From contig NZ_SRJD01000008.1 of NCBI RefSeq assembly GCF_004684935.1, positions 1 through 64,000 on the forward strand: 64,000 nt of DNA, given 5' to 3'. The stretch comes from Sporolactobacillus shoreae (lineage in GTDB: Bacteria; Bacillota; Bacilli; Bacillales; Sporolactobacillaceae). The notes under the pieces were generated by a model, which had not been told where the DNA came from, searched no databases, and saw nothing but the letters and a program-made list of their open reading frames with translations. This document shows positions 43,871-53,680 of this stretch, one piece after another. Made by a program: the position numbers and the translations under genes. Position 1 is the stretch's first letter. Each line of letters begins with the position of its first letter.

Positions 43871-44914
43871 TTAATGCGTTCTACTTTTCACACTGTTTTT
43901 GACAACTTCCACGAGTTCGTTCACTTTTTCTTCCTTTGTCGCCCATGAAGTGACCAGTCGGATGGAAGAGTGGTCCTCGTCCACTTTGGACCAGATGAAA
44001 AAGCCGAATTTTTGCTGAAGTTCAGCGATCAGTGGATTGGGCAGGATCGGAAAAATCTGATTGGAGGTCGAATGGGTCAGAAAGCCGAATCCGGCTTCAC
44101 TGATGCCTTTTCTGAGTCTGTCAGCCATTTGGTTGGCGTGTCCGGCCAGTTCAAAGTACAGATGATCCCTGAAAAGTTCGAGGAACTGGATACCCAGCAG
44201 TCTTCCCTTGGCGAGCATGGCACCTTTTTGCTTTATGGCGTAACGGAAATCTTCTTTCAGCGAATCACGGATGATCACCAGTGCTTCGCCGAGCAGCGCG
44301 CCGTTTTTTGTGCCGCCGATATAGAATGCGTCTGTCAGCTGAGGCAGGTCTTCCAGTTTCAGATCGTTTCCCTCAGCGGTAAGCGCCGAGCCAAGCCGAG
44401 CTCCGTCCATATACAGAATCAAATCATGTTCGCCGCAGAACGCTTTCAGATCTTCCAGTTCTTTTTTTGTATAATTGCCTCCGACTTCCGTTGTGTCGGA
44501 AATGTAGACTAATTTGGGCTTGACCATATGCTCGTCCTCATGGATATCGAGCACCTTCTGGATCGCCGCAGGGCCGAGTTTTCCATCCTGATCAGATTCA
44601 GCGATAACGACTTTATGGCCGGTTGCTTCAATCGCGCCGGTTTCGTGCACATTAATGTGCCCGGTTTTTGCCGCAATGGCCGCTTCATGCGGCCTCAGGA
44701 AAGTTGCGATGGCTGTCATATTCACCTGTGTCCCACCGGATAGAAAATGAATGTCAACGTCTGTCCGCCCGATCTTGTTTTTCAGAAGATCCGCGGCTTC
44801 CAGTGAATAATGATCTTCGCCATATCCTTCTTCCTGCACAAGGTTGGTCTCCGCCAAAGCTTCCAGAATTCTCGGATGCGCGCCCTCACTGTAATCATTC
44901 TTAAAGCTATACAT
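43871..44914 (-). CDS. ltaE: Low-specificity L-threonine aldolase
   Basis: 347 residues of fold type I PLP enzyme: N-terminal NDYSEGAHPRILEAL, GTQVNMTAI, HINVHETGAIEATGHK, the PLP Asp in LYMDGARLGSAL and Lys in YIGGTKNGALLGEA. Cleaves threonine to glycine and acetaldehyde. GGGGGAAGAG upstream of the ATG. Monocistronic with its own terminator. Confidence 0.9.
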   Translation of the reverse strand: MYSFKNDYSEGAHPRILEALAETNLVQEEGYGEDHYSLEAADLLKNKIGRTDVDIHFLSGGTQVNMTAIATFLRPHEAAIAAKTGHINVHETGAIEATGHKVVIAESDQDGKLGPAAIQKVLDIHEDEHMVKPKLVYISDTTEVGGNYTKKELEDLKAFCGEHDLILYMDGARLGSALTAEGNDLKLEDLPQLTDAFYIGGTKNGALLGEALVIIRDSLKEDFRYAIKQKGAMLAKGRLLGIQFLELFRDHLYFELAGHANQMADRLRKGISEAGFGFLTHSTSNQIFPILPNPLIAELQQKFGFFIWSKVDEDHSSIRLVTSWATKEEKVNELVEVVKNSVKSRTH

Positions 44915-45130
44915 TCTCTTCCCCCATCTCAGCTGATTTGTCCTAATTCCTCTATTTTAAAACAAAATTTCATGGGATGCCCTGAATTTATGAAAAATAG
45001 GCCCGTCGAATTTCAAGAGAGAGCCTGGATTTCTCCATTCATTGAAGATCCTTCCATTTTAATCTTGGACTATCAGGTTTGCTGCAGCGATTTTGGGCTT
45101 CAATCCAGCCACTTGTAAAAAATGGTGCAA

Positions 45131-45607
45131 TCAGCCGCCGTAATAGAATCCGGTTTCTTTCATCGTCAGCGGATCGCCTTCGCGATGCACACCGGCATCA
45201 ATCACTTCTCCGATATAGATGAAGTGATCGCCTTTTTCAACCTTTTCAACGACTTTACATTCGAACCAGCTGAGCGCGTCTTTGAAAAGCGGACAGCCGG
45301 TTTCTCCTGTCTCAAATTCATAGCCCGCCAGTTTATTTTTTTCCGGCTCCAGGGCGCGAAAAAACGCAGTGACCATATCTTTTTGCCCCGATTCAAGGAC
45401 GTTAACGCTGAACACACCGCTTGCGGCGATTTGCTGCTGGGAACGTGTGCCGGCCTTGGCCGCGAGTGCGACCATCGGGGGCTCAAATGATGTCTGGGTG
45501 AGCCAGTTTCCGGCAAAGGCGTTCAAGCCACTGTCATCCTTCGTACCGACAAGGTATAAACCATATGTAATGCCACGCAATGCTGTCTTTTTTGCTTTAG
45601 GATCCAT
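45131..45607 (-). CDS. Flavin reductase-like FMN-binding protein
   Basis: 158 residues of the flavin_Reduct fold: ALRGITYGLYLVGTKD, NWLTQTSFEPPMVALAAKAG, SGVFSVNVL and FECKVVEKVEKGDHFIYIGE. Likely FMN-binding reductase of unknown acceptor. ATG at 45607 with GAGGAA upstream; the longer frame to 45643 has no site. Confidence 0.82.
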   Translation of the reverse strand: MDPKAKKTALRGITYGLYLVGTKDDSGLNAFAGNWLTQTSFEPPMVALAAKAGTRSQQQIAASGVFSVNVLESGQKDMVTAFFRALEPEKNKLAGYEFETGETGCPLFKDALSWFECKVVEKVEKGDHFIYIGEVIDAGVHREGDPLTMKETGFYYGG

Positions 45608-45685
45608 CCTTAGTTCCTCTTTTCGTTCACTTATTTGCCACAAAATAATTATAGGTCTTTTTTTTAGTGGAAATCCAGTTCAGAA

Positions 45686-46237
45686 TCATTCTTCCGCCAA
45701 CTGATGGAGTTTATTTAACGTTTTCCAGTTGCGTACCGTCGATGGGACTGCCAGCTTCTGAATATTGGCCGAGAGTTTAGCGTTCCGGATACTGTGATGA
45801 TATAAAAGGTAAAGATCGCGGCCGACCATCTTGTATTTGTCCCCTCCCTGATCCCGCGCTTTAAAAAATTCCACTTTTTCCGGTATCGGTTCACGCGACA
45901 TCAAAGAAACATAGAGGCTTTCACCGACAGAAGTCGCTTCCGCAGCTTTTATCTCATCCTCGGAGAAGGGACAGCTGATGATGATTTTCCGAAGTTCCTC
46001 AGCTGTCCTCAGAATAACCGAAACAGGAAATCCAAAATCTTGTTCCATCTTATTCCCGATAAGATCATTCAGCCTGGGTTCTGTTTCTGATGACTGAAAA
46101 AGAACATTTCCGCTCTGAATATAGGTCCGGACCTGCGTCAACCCCACTTCAGTGAGCGATTCCCTTAAATCAGCCATTTTGATTTTATTTTTCCCGCCCA
46201 CGTTGATTCCGCGGAGCAAGGCAATGTATATAGTCAT
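45686..46237 (-). CDS. DUF1697 family protein
   Basis: 183 residues beginning IYIALLRGINVGGKNKIKMA, the family signature, with TYIQSGNVLFQS and a C-terminal RNWKTLNKL. Widespread in Bacilli; function unknown. Confidence 0.85.
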   Translation of the reverse strand: MTIYIALLRGINVGGKNKIKMADLRESLTEVGLTQVRTYIQSGNVLFQSSETEPRLNDLIGNKMEQDFGFPVSVILRTAEELRKIIISCPFSEDEIKAAEATSVGESLYVSLMSREPIPEKVEFFKARDQGGDKYKMVGRDLYLLYHHSIRNAKLSANIQKLAVPSTVRNWKTLNKLHQLAEE

Positions 46238-46502
46238 CCGAAATCCCCCTGTCTTTGGTTCATTTATTAGTGAAGGTCATTTTTTAGAGGCAGCCTATCC
46301 AATTTGAGCATGAGCCCTCCATTGAACGTTGAGTTGTCAATTTAAGTATAACAGAGCGGTGAATGATCTCGTATTTACAGGACACATCCTAGTTCGCTTG
46401 AATTTCACATGATTTTTACAGACATTTTACAAAAAGCGGGTGTCTTAAAAATAAACGCGCAGTATTCTGTAGGTAACGGCTGGAAAAAGGAGGGGTATCC
46501 GA

Positions 46503-47726
46503 TTGGGCAATAAAAAACACCTGCTCATGGTATCGCTTGACGCGGTCGATAACTCGGATGTTGATTTTCTGATGCAGCTGCCTCACTTTTCTTCACTGTG
46601 TGAGCGCGGCACACTGGCAAGGGAAGTCGAATCCGTATTGGTTTCAAATACATATGTGGTGCACAGCTCGATCATCACCGGAAGGTATCCGAACAGTCAC
46701 GGGATTACGGAAAATCTGCTGACACAGCCGGGAAAAGATAACCCGGACTGGCATTGGGACAGTGCGGATATTAAAGTGCCCACACTCTATGAAAAAGCCG
46801 ATGAGGCGGGGCTCTCGGTTTGCTCCATCTTCTATCCAGTCACCTGCGGGGCGAATATCCGCTGGAATTTCCCTGAAGTACCAGGAAAAATCAGCTTTCT
46901 GGAGCGTGCCGTCAAAATATTTAAAGGTGGCACCCCTGGCTTTATTCTCTCTTCACTACTCCATTACGGAAAGTACCTCCGCCATATATCGGAACCGTAC
47001 CTGGACAATTTTACAACTCAGGCGGCCTGCGGGGCGATCCACCGGAACAACCCGGACTTGCTGCTGCTGCATTTGATCGATGTCGATGACCACAAGCACC
47101 GTTTCGGACCGGGCAGCCCCCAGGTTCATGATGCGCTGCGCCGTCATGACGACCGGCTCGGTCTGCTGATTGACGCGGTCAAGAACACCTGGCCTGATGA
47201 GGAAGTCTCTTTTCTTATTTTCAGTGATCACGGCTGCCTGAAGGTTCATTCAAACTTTGATCCCAATGACTGGCTCAGGCAATACGGGCTCATTCACGGC
47301 GCGGCACGGCAGCCCGAAGATTTCGACGCATTCTTCCATAACGCCGGTGGCACCTCTTTTCTAAAAATCGTGAATTCTGAAAAGAAGGCGGACGCGGTTC
47401 GCGCCGTATCTGCTTTATTACAGGAACTTCCCGTGAAACGCATGCTGACCGAAGAGGAGATGCAAATCAGCGGCATGGCGGCTCAGTTTTATTGCGGCAT
47501 TGAAGCGTCTGAGGGCTACTGTTTCGGTGAGGAGGAAAAAGGGCAGCACGGATACGGCCTTCTGAGAAAGAATTACTGGCCCTTTTATCTCGCCTCGGGA
47601 AGCGGAATCGCGAAAAACAAAGTGATAAAGGGCGGATGTGTGACCGATATCTGTCCGCTCGCGGCGAATATTCTCGACCTCCCGCTTTGGGCAATGGACG
47701 GACAGGACAGACTGACTGGGAGATGA
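46503..47726 (+). CDS. Alkaline phosphatase-superfamily phosphodiesterase
   Basis: 407 residues resembling type I phosphodiesterase/nucleotide pyrophosphatases: metal ligands in MVSLDAVD, TYVVHSSIITGRYPNSHGI in the nucleophile region, LLLHLIDVDDHKHRFGP and FLIFSDHGCLKVH, then a late HGYG. No signal peptide, so cytoplasmic. TTG start with AAAGGAGGGG upstream. The next gene, an MFS protein, starts 4 bases after the stop, so the pair is an operon. Confidence 0.82.
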   Translation: MGNKKHLLMVSLDAVDNSDVDFLMQLPHFSSLCERGTLAREVESVLVSNTYVVHSSIITGRYPNSHGITENLLTQPGKDNPDWHWDSADIKVPTLYEKADEAGLSVCSIFYPVTCGANIRWNFPEVPGKISFLERAVKIFKGGTPGFILSSLLHYGKYLRHISEPYLDNFTTQAACGAIHRNNPDLLLLHLIDVDDHKHRFGPGSPQVHDALRRHDDRLGLLIDAVKNTWPDEEVSFLIFSDHGCLKVHSNFDPNDWLRQYGLIHGAARQPEDFDAFFHNAGGTSFLKIVNSEKKADAVRAVSALLQELPVKRMLTEEEMQISGMAAQFYCGIEASEGYCFGEEEKGQHGYGLLRKNYWPFYLASGSGIAKNKVIKGGCVTDICPLAANILDLPLWAMDGQDRLTGR

Positions 47727-47730
47727 AACC

Positions 47731-49248
47731 GTGAACCGATTTACAAAAACGGAAAAAAGCTGGATTATGTACGACTGGGCCAACTCGGTCTACGCGACGA
47801 TCATCATGTCGGCCGTCTACCCGATATACTTTGCCGGTGTCGCAAAATCAAGCGGCATCGCCGGCGATGTCTGGTGGGGCTACGCGACTTCCGCGGCTTC
47901 ACTGCTGATCGCGGCACTCTCCCCCTTTATCGGCGCAATCGGTGATTTCAGAGGCATGAAGAAACGCCTTCTGGCTTTTTTCCTGACTGTCGGCGTTATC
48001 TTCACTTTGCTTATGGCCATAACCGATCACCCGGTGCTGATGCTGGTCGGCTACATTTTTTCTTTTATTGGTTTTGAGGGCTCCATCCTTTTTTATGACA
48101 GCTTCCTGACCGACGTCACGACGCGTGATCGGATGGACAGAGTTTCTTCCTACGGCTATGCGATGGGGTACATAGGCGGCAGCACGATTCCTTTTATTAT
48201 TTCAATCGCCCTGATCCTGTTCGGCGGACATTTCGGTATCGGCGGCGCGCTCGCGGTCAAAATATCCGTCGTTATGACCGCTGTCTGGTGGGCCTTATTC
48301 AGCCTGCCGCTCCTTCGCCATGTGAAGCAGATTCACTATGTGGATACCCCTCCGGCCCGTCTGGTCCGCCATTCGCTGACCAATCTCAGAAAAACCATAT
48401 CGGAAATTTTCCATAACAAAAAACTTCTGTTTTTCATGATCGCTTATTTTTTCTATATCGACGGGGTGGGGACGGTCATCACGATGTCCACTTCTTACGG
48501 GAGTACGCTCGGGCTGGGAAGCACGGGTATGATTCTCGCTCTGATGCTGACTCAGCTTCTTGCCGTTCCTTTTTCCATACTCTTCGGCCGGCTGTCAGGC
48601 AAAATCGGCACGCTGAAAATGATTCAGGGCGGCGTCCTGATCTATATGATCATCTGCCTTCTGGGCTTTTACATGGGTTTTTCCTTGGAACCGCATCAGC
48701 GCGCTTACGAGAATGCCTATAATAATGCTGTCACACAGGCCGATGTTCCACTGGATCAGGCGACGCTTAGCGCGATTAAAGTAAAAGGTTCGGCACTTTT
48801 ATCTCGTCCGGACCGCGCCGAAGCGTTTGCCTCTATGATCGATGACCTGTCCCTTGGAAAAAATCCGACTGAAAAGGCCCGTCTGGAAAAGCTGAAGTCC
48901 TCCGTCACCGTTTTTCTGAAAGATGAACAGCAGGCGAAAGGCTTTACAGACGCGATTAATTTTTCCACAATCCTCTTCTGGATGCTTGCGATCCTTGTGA
49001 GCACTTCCCAGGGCGGCGTCCAGGCACTTTCCCGCTCGTATTTCAGTAAAATGATACCGCCCGAGCGATCCAATGAGAGTTTTGGCTTCTTTGATATTTT
49101 CGGAAAATTTGCTTCGGTGATTGGGCCCTTCCTCTACTCCTTTTTTGCGGCGGTCACCGGCCGGTCCTCAATCGGTATCCTGAGTCTGCTGCTGCTGTTC
49201 GGTATCGGCTTCGCCGCACTTTCCAGAAGCAAGAAGCAGGCCCAATAA
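47731..49248 (+). CDS. UMF1/Atg22-like MFS transporter
   Basis: 505 residues, about 12 helices, with the family start KSWIMYDWANSVYATIIMSA and GAIGDFRGMKKRLL. A hydrophilic insert of about 70 residues lies in the second half (residues about 325-400). GTG start; co-transcribed with the phosphodiesterase gene upstream, which may suggest uptake of a phosphodiester-derived compound, an inference. Confidence 0.82.
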   Translation: MNRFTKTEKSWIMYDWANSVYATIIMSAVYPIYFAGVAKSSGIAGDVWWGYATSAASLLIAALSPFIGAIGDFRGMKKRLLAFFLTVGVIFTLLMAITDHPVLMLVGYIFSFIGFEGSILFYDSFLTDVTTRDRMDRVSSYGYAMGYIGGSTIPFIISIALILFGGHFGIGGALAVKISVVMTAVWWALFSLPLLRHVKQIHYVDTPPARLVRHSLTNLRKTISEIFHNKKLLFFMIAYFFYIDGVGTVITMSTSYGSTLGLGSTGMILALMLTQLLAVPFSILFGRLSGKIGTLKMIQGGVLIYMIICLLGFYMGFSLEPHQRAYENAYNNAVTQADVPLDQATLSAIKVKGSALLSRPDRAEAFASMIDDLSLGKNPTEKARLEKLKSSVTVFLKDEQQAKGFTDAINFSTILFWMLAILVSTSQGGVQALSRSYFSKMIPPERSNESFGFFDIFGKFASVIGPFLYSFFAAVTGRSSIGILSLLLLFGIGFAALSRSKKQAQ

Positions 49249-49267
49249 TATTCTTAATAATGCTGAG

Positions 49268-49302
49268 TCCGAGCATGCTCCCTATGCCCGGGCTTTTTTT
49301 TC
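49268..49302 (+). terminator. Terminator after the UMF1 transporter gene
   Basis: AGTCCGAGCAT pairs with ATGCCCGGGCT (one mismatch, one G-U) and is followed by T8. Confidence 0.7.
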
Positions 49303-49387
49303 ACTCTTTTTTAATCATTCTTTAAGAATTGCCCGCTACAATGAGACCAAGTGAACCCAATAGGGATTTGAAAGGAGAAATAAAGTA

Positions 49388-49798
49388 ATGCAGCGTATGA
49401 ATCGAATCCATTTCTGGTTAGGCATCATTATCGCAATAGGCTTGCTTGCTGAATCGGCGGCCGGAATTTATATGTATGTTCTGGGGAGTGATCAACAGAA
49501 TGCCCAAAGGTCATTTGCCCAGAATATGCCCAATGGGTTCCAGGGCGGTTTCCAGGGAAGCGGCTCCGGCAGCAATAACAGCCAGTCGCCCTATGGGGGC
49601 AGCGGCAACTTTCAGAACGGTGGCCAGCGTTTCAGGCAATTTGGAAACATGAGGCGTGCAAGGAACTTTCAAACTACCGTGTATGGCCTGATCGCAAATA
49701 TCATCGCGTTGATTCTTTCTGTTGCCGGACTCGTGGCATCCGCCATCGTTGCACGACGAAACGCAAAGAACAGGAAAGAGCTGGTCAGTCAGGAGTAA
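49388..49798 (+). CDS. Two-helix membrane protein with Gly/Asn/Gln/Phe-rich loop
   Basis: 136 residues: helix 1 (IHFWLGIIIAIGLLAESAAG), a low-complexity loop of about 60 residues rich in G, N, Q, S and F (GFQGGFQGSGSGSNNSQS region), an RRAR basic patch, and helix 2 (VYGLIANIIALILSVAGLVA) with a basic tail. GAAAGGAG is upstream of the ATG. No family recognised. The loop looks disordered and could be outside the cell. Confidence 0.7.
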   Translation: MQRMNRIHFWLGIIIAIGLLAESAAGIYMYVLGSDQQNAQRSFAQNMPNGFQGGFQGSGSGSNNSQSPYGGSGNFQNGGQRFRQFGNMRRARNFQTTVYGLIANIIALILSVAGLVASAIVARRNAKNRKELVSQE

Positions 49799-49837
49799 AG
49801 GGCATTTTTTCAGCAAAAGCAAATCAGCAGATATCCG

Positions 49838-49864
49838 AAGCCGGGATAAAACCCGGCTTTTTTT
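49838..49864 (+). terminator. Terminator after the GNQF-rich protein gene
   Basis: AAGCCGGG / CCCGGCTT stem with a 6-base loop followed by T-run. Confidence 0.85.
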
Positions 49865-49989
49865 AAAATAAGTCAATTGTAAGCGGTATATCATCCTATT
49901 TTCAGGTTAAAAGGGTTGAAGATTGATAGACGTAAAACGATAATAATAGTAAAGTTGATTTCGCCATCATTCGGGAGGAAGTGAGCGGC

Positions 49990-52038
49990 ATGAAAGATCA
50001 GATTTTTCATCCCTGGGGCGAGGTCCGGTCTTTAGTTCAAAAAATCAGAAGCACAATTGATCTTCATGAACTCATTCATTATGAAACGATTCTGACCGCC
50101 TGCTGTGTCTTCCCGATTGAACTGATCGGGAGTGCGACCAATTTTTACTTTCGCCTGACAGAGCGGGAGCCGTGGTTGTTAACCTGGACCACAACCTTAC
50201 TCATGGCGGCGCTCGGTTTTGCCTCAATAATGACCATCGCACTGAACCTGACCGACCGGATGCGTATCCACCTCCTCTGCTCATTTGGCTCTCTGTTTGT
50301 TTTGCTGAGAATTTTCCCTGACTTCAGTACAATCGGAAGTATGCCCGGCTGGTTTTTCCTTTTCATCATGACACTGATTGCTGTCACCCGAGTGGATAGG
50401 ATTCTTCTAATCTATACAGGTATCACGGCAATCAGTTTCTGCGTCCTTTCTTCAGTCCAGCAGTTTTTCCTGAATGGATCTGCAGATACTCCCATCAATG
50501 TCCTTCGATTTATTCTGGTAGGCGTTGTTTTCATTGTCGGCATCATCGTTCAGAAGATCTATGCGGATCTTCTGAAAAGAGATCTTCACCAAGTCACCAT
50601 GTTACATGCCCGGAATGAAGAAATCACCCAATTGAATCAGGATCTGCTTCAGTCAAAGGAAGCGCTGAAATCAAAAAACAGCCAGCTTTCCAAATCTTTT
50701 ATACAAATCAAGGAAAATGAGAAAAAACTGATCCATCTTGCAAATTTTGATAATCTCACCGATCTCCCAAACCGAAAATTGTTCATGGAGTCGCTCGTCC
50801 GGCTATGCAGAAAGGCATCCTCTGCTTTCGCAGTTATCTTCATTGATCTGGATAAGTTTAAAGCAATTAACGACACGATGGGTCACTATATCGGCGACCG
50901 TTTCCTCAAGACAGCTGCCAAGCGGGCAACCGCAGTGATCGGCGAAAAAGATATTCTGGGCCGGCTGGGCGGAGACGAGTTCGCCTTGATTGTCCCCGAT
51001 TATTCCGGTAAAGAATCCCTTCTTGAAAAAGTCAATCATCTGCTGAATATTCTGGAACAACCCTTTCAGATTGACAAATACAAGATTACCTCAAGTGCCA
51101 GTTTCGGCATCTCTATCTTCCCGCATCATGCCGTCAACGCCGCCGAGCTTCTTAAGGCCGCGGATACAGCCTTATACAAAGTAAAAGAAATCGGGAAAAG
51201 CAAGATTCAGTTTTTCGATGATCAGATGCAGGAAGAACTAATCTATGTGACAAAAATTGAGTCCGCACTCAAAACAGCTCTCGAGCGCGGTGAATTTTTT
51301 CTTCAGTATCAGCCCCAGTTTGATATCAGCCGGAACAGGATCAGCGGTTTTGAAGCACTGATCCGGTGGGAGCGTCCGGATCACGAAATCATCAGCCCTT
51401 CGGTTTTTATCCCCATCGCCGAGCGGACTGGCCTGATCTCGGATATTGGCCAATGGGTGCTGAAAGAAGCCTGCAGAAAGATCAGGGATGTGAAAGAGAA
51501 GGTTCATCAGGAGATTAATATCGCGGTCAATGTTTCACCTGTACAAATGCGTGACGTGAATTTCTCTTCGCAGGTCAAAGATATTCTTGCCGATGAAGGG
51601 ATTCGGTCTGACCTGATCGAGCTCGAAATAACAGAGTCCATATTAATCGAGAATATTGATCAGGCCGTCGCTTCGATCAAAGCGCTGAAGGAAACAGGGG
51701 TGCACATCTCTCTCGATGATTTCGGAAAGGGCTATTCTTCACTTAATTATTTGAAAGTTCTCCCGATTGACACACTGAAAATCGATATGTCGCTGATCAA
51801 GGGGCTGGATGTTGGTACAGTCGAAAAGAAAATTGTCGGTTCCATTATTGCACTGACGCATGATTTGGGAATTTTGGTTGTGTCAGAAGGGGTAGAGAAT
51901 CAGGAGCAGCTGGATTATCTGAAGAGCCGTTCATGCGATATCATTCAGGGCTTTCTGATTGGCCAACCGATGCCGGAAAACGCCGTCAACCAATTCGTAG
52001 TTTCACAGAAAGATGATCATTTATCAGAGAATGGGTAA
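49990..52038 (+). CDS. Membrane GGDEF-EAL protein
   Basis: 682 residues: five or six N-terminal helices (residues about 30-190), a coiled segment, GGDEF at about 230-395 (GRLGGDEFALI intact; DLDKFKAINDTMGH) and EAL at about 410-660 (GFEALIRWERP, LEITESI, SLDDFGKGYSSL, KIDMSLI, VVSEGVE). Both catalytic motifs look complete, so dual or switched c-di-GMP activity. ATG at 49990, GGAGGA ten bases upstream; the GTG at 49981 is too near. The next gene, a second GGDEF protein, abuts it. Confidence 0.9.
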   Translation: MKDQIFHPWGEVRSLVQKIRSTIDLHELIHYETILTACCVFPIELIGSATNFYFRLTEREPWLLTWTTTLLMAALGFASIMTIALNLTDRMRIHLLCSFGSLFVLLRIFPDFSTIGSMPGWFFLFIMTLIAVTRVDRILLIYTGITAISFCVLSSVQQFFLNGSADTPINVLRFILVGVVFIVGIIVQKIYADLLKRDLHQVTMLHARNEEITQLNQDLLQSKEALKSKNSQLSKSFIQIKENEKKLIHLANFDNLTDLPNRKLFMESLVRLCRKASSAFAVIFIDLDKFKAINDTMGHYIGDRFLKTAAKRATAVIGEKDILGRLGGDEFALIVPDYSGKESLLEKVNHLLNILEQPFQIDKYKITSSASFGISIFPHHAVNAAELLKAADTALYKVKEIGKSKIQFFDDQMQEELIYVTKIESALKTALERGEFFLQYQPQFDISRNRISGFEALIRWERPDHEIISPSVFIPIAERTGLISDIGQWVLKEACRKIRDVKEKVHQEINIAVNVSPVQMRDVNFSSQVKDILADEGIRSDLIELEITESILIENIDQAVASIKALKETGVHISLDDFGKGYSSLNYLKVLPIDTLKIDMSLIKGLDVGTVEKKIVGSIIALTHDLGILVVSEGVENQEQLDYLKSRSCDIIQGFLIGQPMPENAVNQFVVSQKDDHLSENG

Positions 52039-53202
52039 ATGCGTCAAATGCTCAACTATTTCCAGGGGGATCAGCCAGTGCTTCATCTGAAATATGAACA
52101 TGTCATGAACTTATCCAAGTGGAGCCGTTCGCTCTATTTCTATCTGTGGTTTTGTCTGCTCGCCATTTTTCTTGGCGAACTTGTTGTTTTTTGTATTAAG
52201 TATTTTGCGATCGGTTTCCCGGCCTCCGAGCCGCCCGTCCGCAGCTATATTATGAATTACATCATTACCCCCAGCATCATTAATGTTCTGATTATGAGTG
52301 CCGCATCGCTCTTGATCGAATATTTTATCAGGCGCGAGCTTCTGTATATGCAAGCCATTATCCTGCTTACGGCCACATTATCCGTTTGCTTTAATGTCGT
52401 TTATGTCCACTATGTGATCAGTTCCATCTACTTTGTATTCTGTATTCCGATCATGATCTCCCTGTTTTATATTGATATGAAGCCTCTCATATTTTCAACG
52501 CTCGCAAGTCTGGCATCTTACCTTTCTTTCTGCTTTATCATCCTGCCCCACCGCTCAGGAAGAGTGCTCGCAGACCAGGGCTACATGGAGATTGTTGTCA
52601 TCATGATCGTGCTTATGGTTCTGTTTTTTCTGGCGAGCATTGTTCTTGCCTGTCTGTCTGATCTGGCCAACCGTATTATTGCGACAAACATACAGGTAAA
52701 ACAGGATTCCCTGACAAAGCTTCTGAACCATGCATCTTTTTACGACCAGTTGGATGACTTGATCAAAATTTACAAAGAAAAAGAAACTGGCTTTTCATTG
52801 ATTATCTGGGACATCGACGGATTCAAACAAATTAACGACCAATTCGGGCATATCATCGGCGATCGAGTGCTCCTCTGTTTTGTCACGTCACTGAAAAGCT
52901 GCCTGAATGAATACGAAACAGCCTTCCGTTACGGTGGGGAAGAGTTTGCGATCCTCACCCATAAGAATGCAACCTCAGCGGAGCTCCTGACCCGGAAGAT
53001 CAGAAGTGTCTTTGAGAAACAGGGCAAATACTTCGATCTCCCGATTCATCTGACGGCAAGTGCCGGCATCTGCGAATTTGACTCAAAAGTATTTTTCGGA
53101 AAACATGAATTTTTTGCCGCCGCAGATAAAGCTCTGTATAAAGCCAAACGCACGCCGGGCAAAAACACTCACTTTGTCTGGCGTCCGGACATGGACATCT
53201 AG
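52039..53202 (+). CDS. Membrane diguanylate cyclase (GGDEF)
   Basis: 387 residues: five or six helices in residues about 30-215, GGDEF domain at about 225-380 with DIDGFKQINDQFGH and YGGEEFAIL (GGEEF, active form). Immediately follows the GGDEF-EAL gene (TAAATG). An alternative GTG start at 52078, with AGGGGGA eight bases upstream, has a better ribosome site than the ATG at 52039. Likely co-transcribed, giving a synthase beside a dual-domain enzyme. Confidence 0.88.
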   Translation: MRQMLNYFQGDQPVLHLKYEHVMNLSKWSRSLYFYLWFCLLAIFLGELVVFCIKYFAIGFPASEPPVRSYIMNYIITPSIINVLIMSAASLLIEYFIRRELLYMQAIILLTATLSVCFNVVYVHYVISSIYFVFCIPIMISLFYIDMKPLIFSTLASLASYLSFCFIILPHRSGRVLADQGYMEIVVIMIVLMVLFFLASIVLACLSDLANRIIATNIQVKQDSLTKLLNHASFYDQLDDLIKIYKEKETGFSLIIWDIDGFKQINDQFGHIIGDRVLLCFVTSLKSCLNEYETAFRYGGEEFAILTHKNATSAELLTRKIRSVFEKQGKYFDLPIHLTASAGICEFDSKVFFGKHEFFAAADKALYKAKRTPGKNTHFVWRPDMDI

Positions 53203-53209
53203 AAGAATA

Positions 53210-53250
53210 AGGACCGGATCGGAAAACCCGCAGGCTTTCTGATCCGGTCC
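53210..53250. terminator. Perfect 10-bp hairpin between convergent genes
   Basis: GGACCGGATC / GATCCGGTCC separated by about 20 bases with an inner small stem. T-runs are weak on both sides (CTTATTCTTC on the minus side), so bidirectional termination is probable but not certain. Confidence 0.5.
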
Positions 53251-53278
53251 CTATGCACTTTCTTACCCTTTGCCGCTG

Positions 53279-53458
53279 TTATTTTTTCAATTCCCAGTAG
53301 CAGCGCTTTGGGGAAACAATTTTTTCTTCCTTCTTCAGCTGCGTCATAACCTTATTGACTTCCTTTTTGTCAATACCTGTTGTTTCAGCCACTTTACCCG
53401 CATTTGCCGGCTCATCCGCTTTTGTAAAAAAGTCAAGAACTGCATCATAACTTGCCAT
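53279..53458 (-). CDS. Small winged-helix protein
   Basis: 59 residues: MASYDAVLDFFTKADEPANA, GKVAETTGIDKKEVNKVMTQ, KEEKIVSPKRCYWEL. The helix-turn-helix and wing match small MarR-like proteins of anaerobes and Bacilli; DNA binding is inferred. ATG at 53458 with AAGGTGA five bases upstream. Confidence 0.72.
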   Translation of the reverse strand: MASYDAVLDFFTKADEPANAGKVAETTGIDKKEVNKVMTQLKKEEKIVSPKRCYWELKK

Positions 53459-53680
53459 ATAAATCACCTTCTCTACCTTTTTTTCGGTGCATTAAGAAAC
53501 ACCTTCATTATACAAATTGCGCCGACACATTCAAGGCTGTGCCATCTGGCGTTTCAGGCGAATATCATGTAAGATGAGTCTGAGACAGATGTTCTTTCAG
53601 CATCCGACCATTCGGAAAAAGCGGTTATATCAACGATTTAACAGTCTCTTGAATGAGCATAGAAACAGGTGACGGCATCG

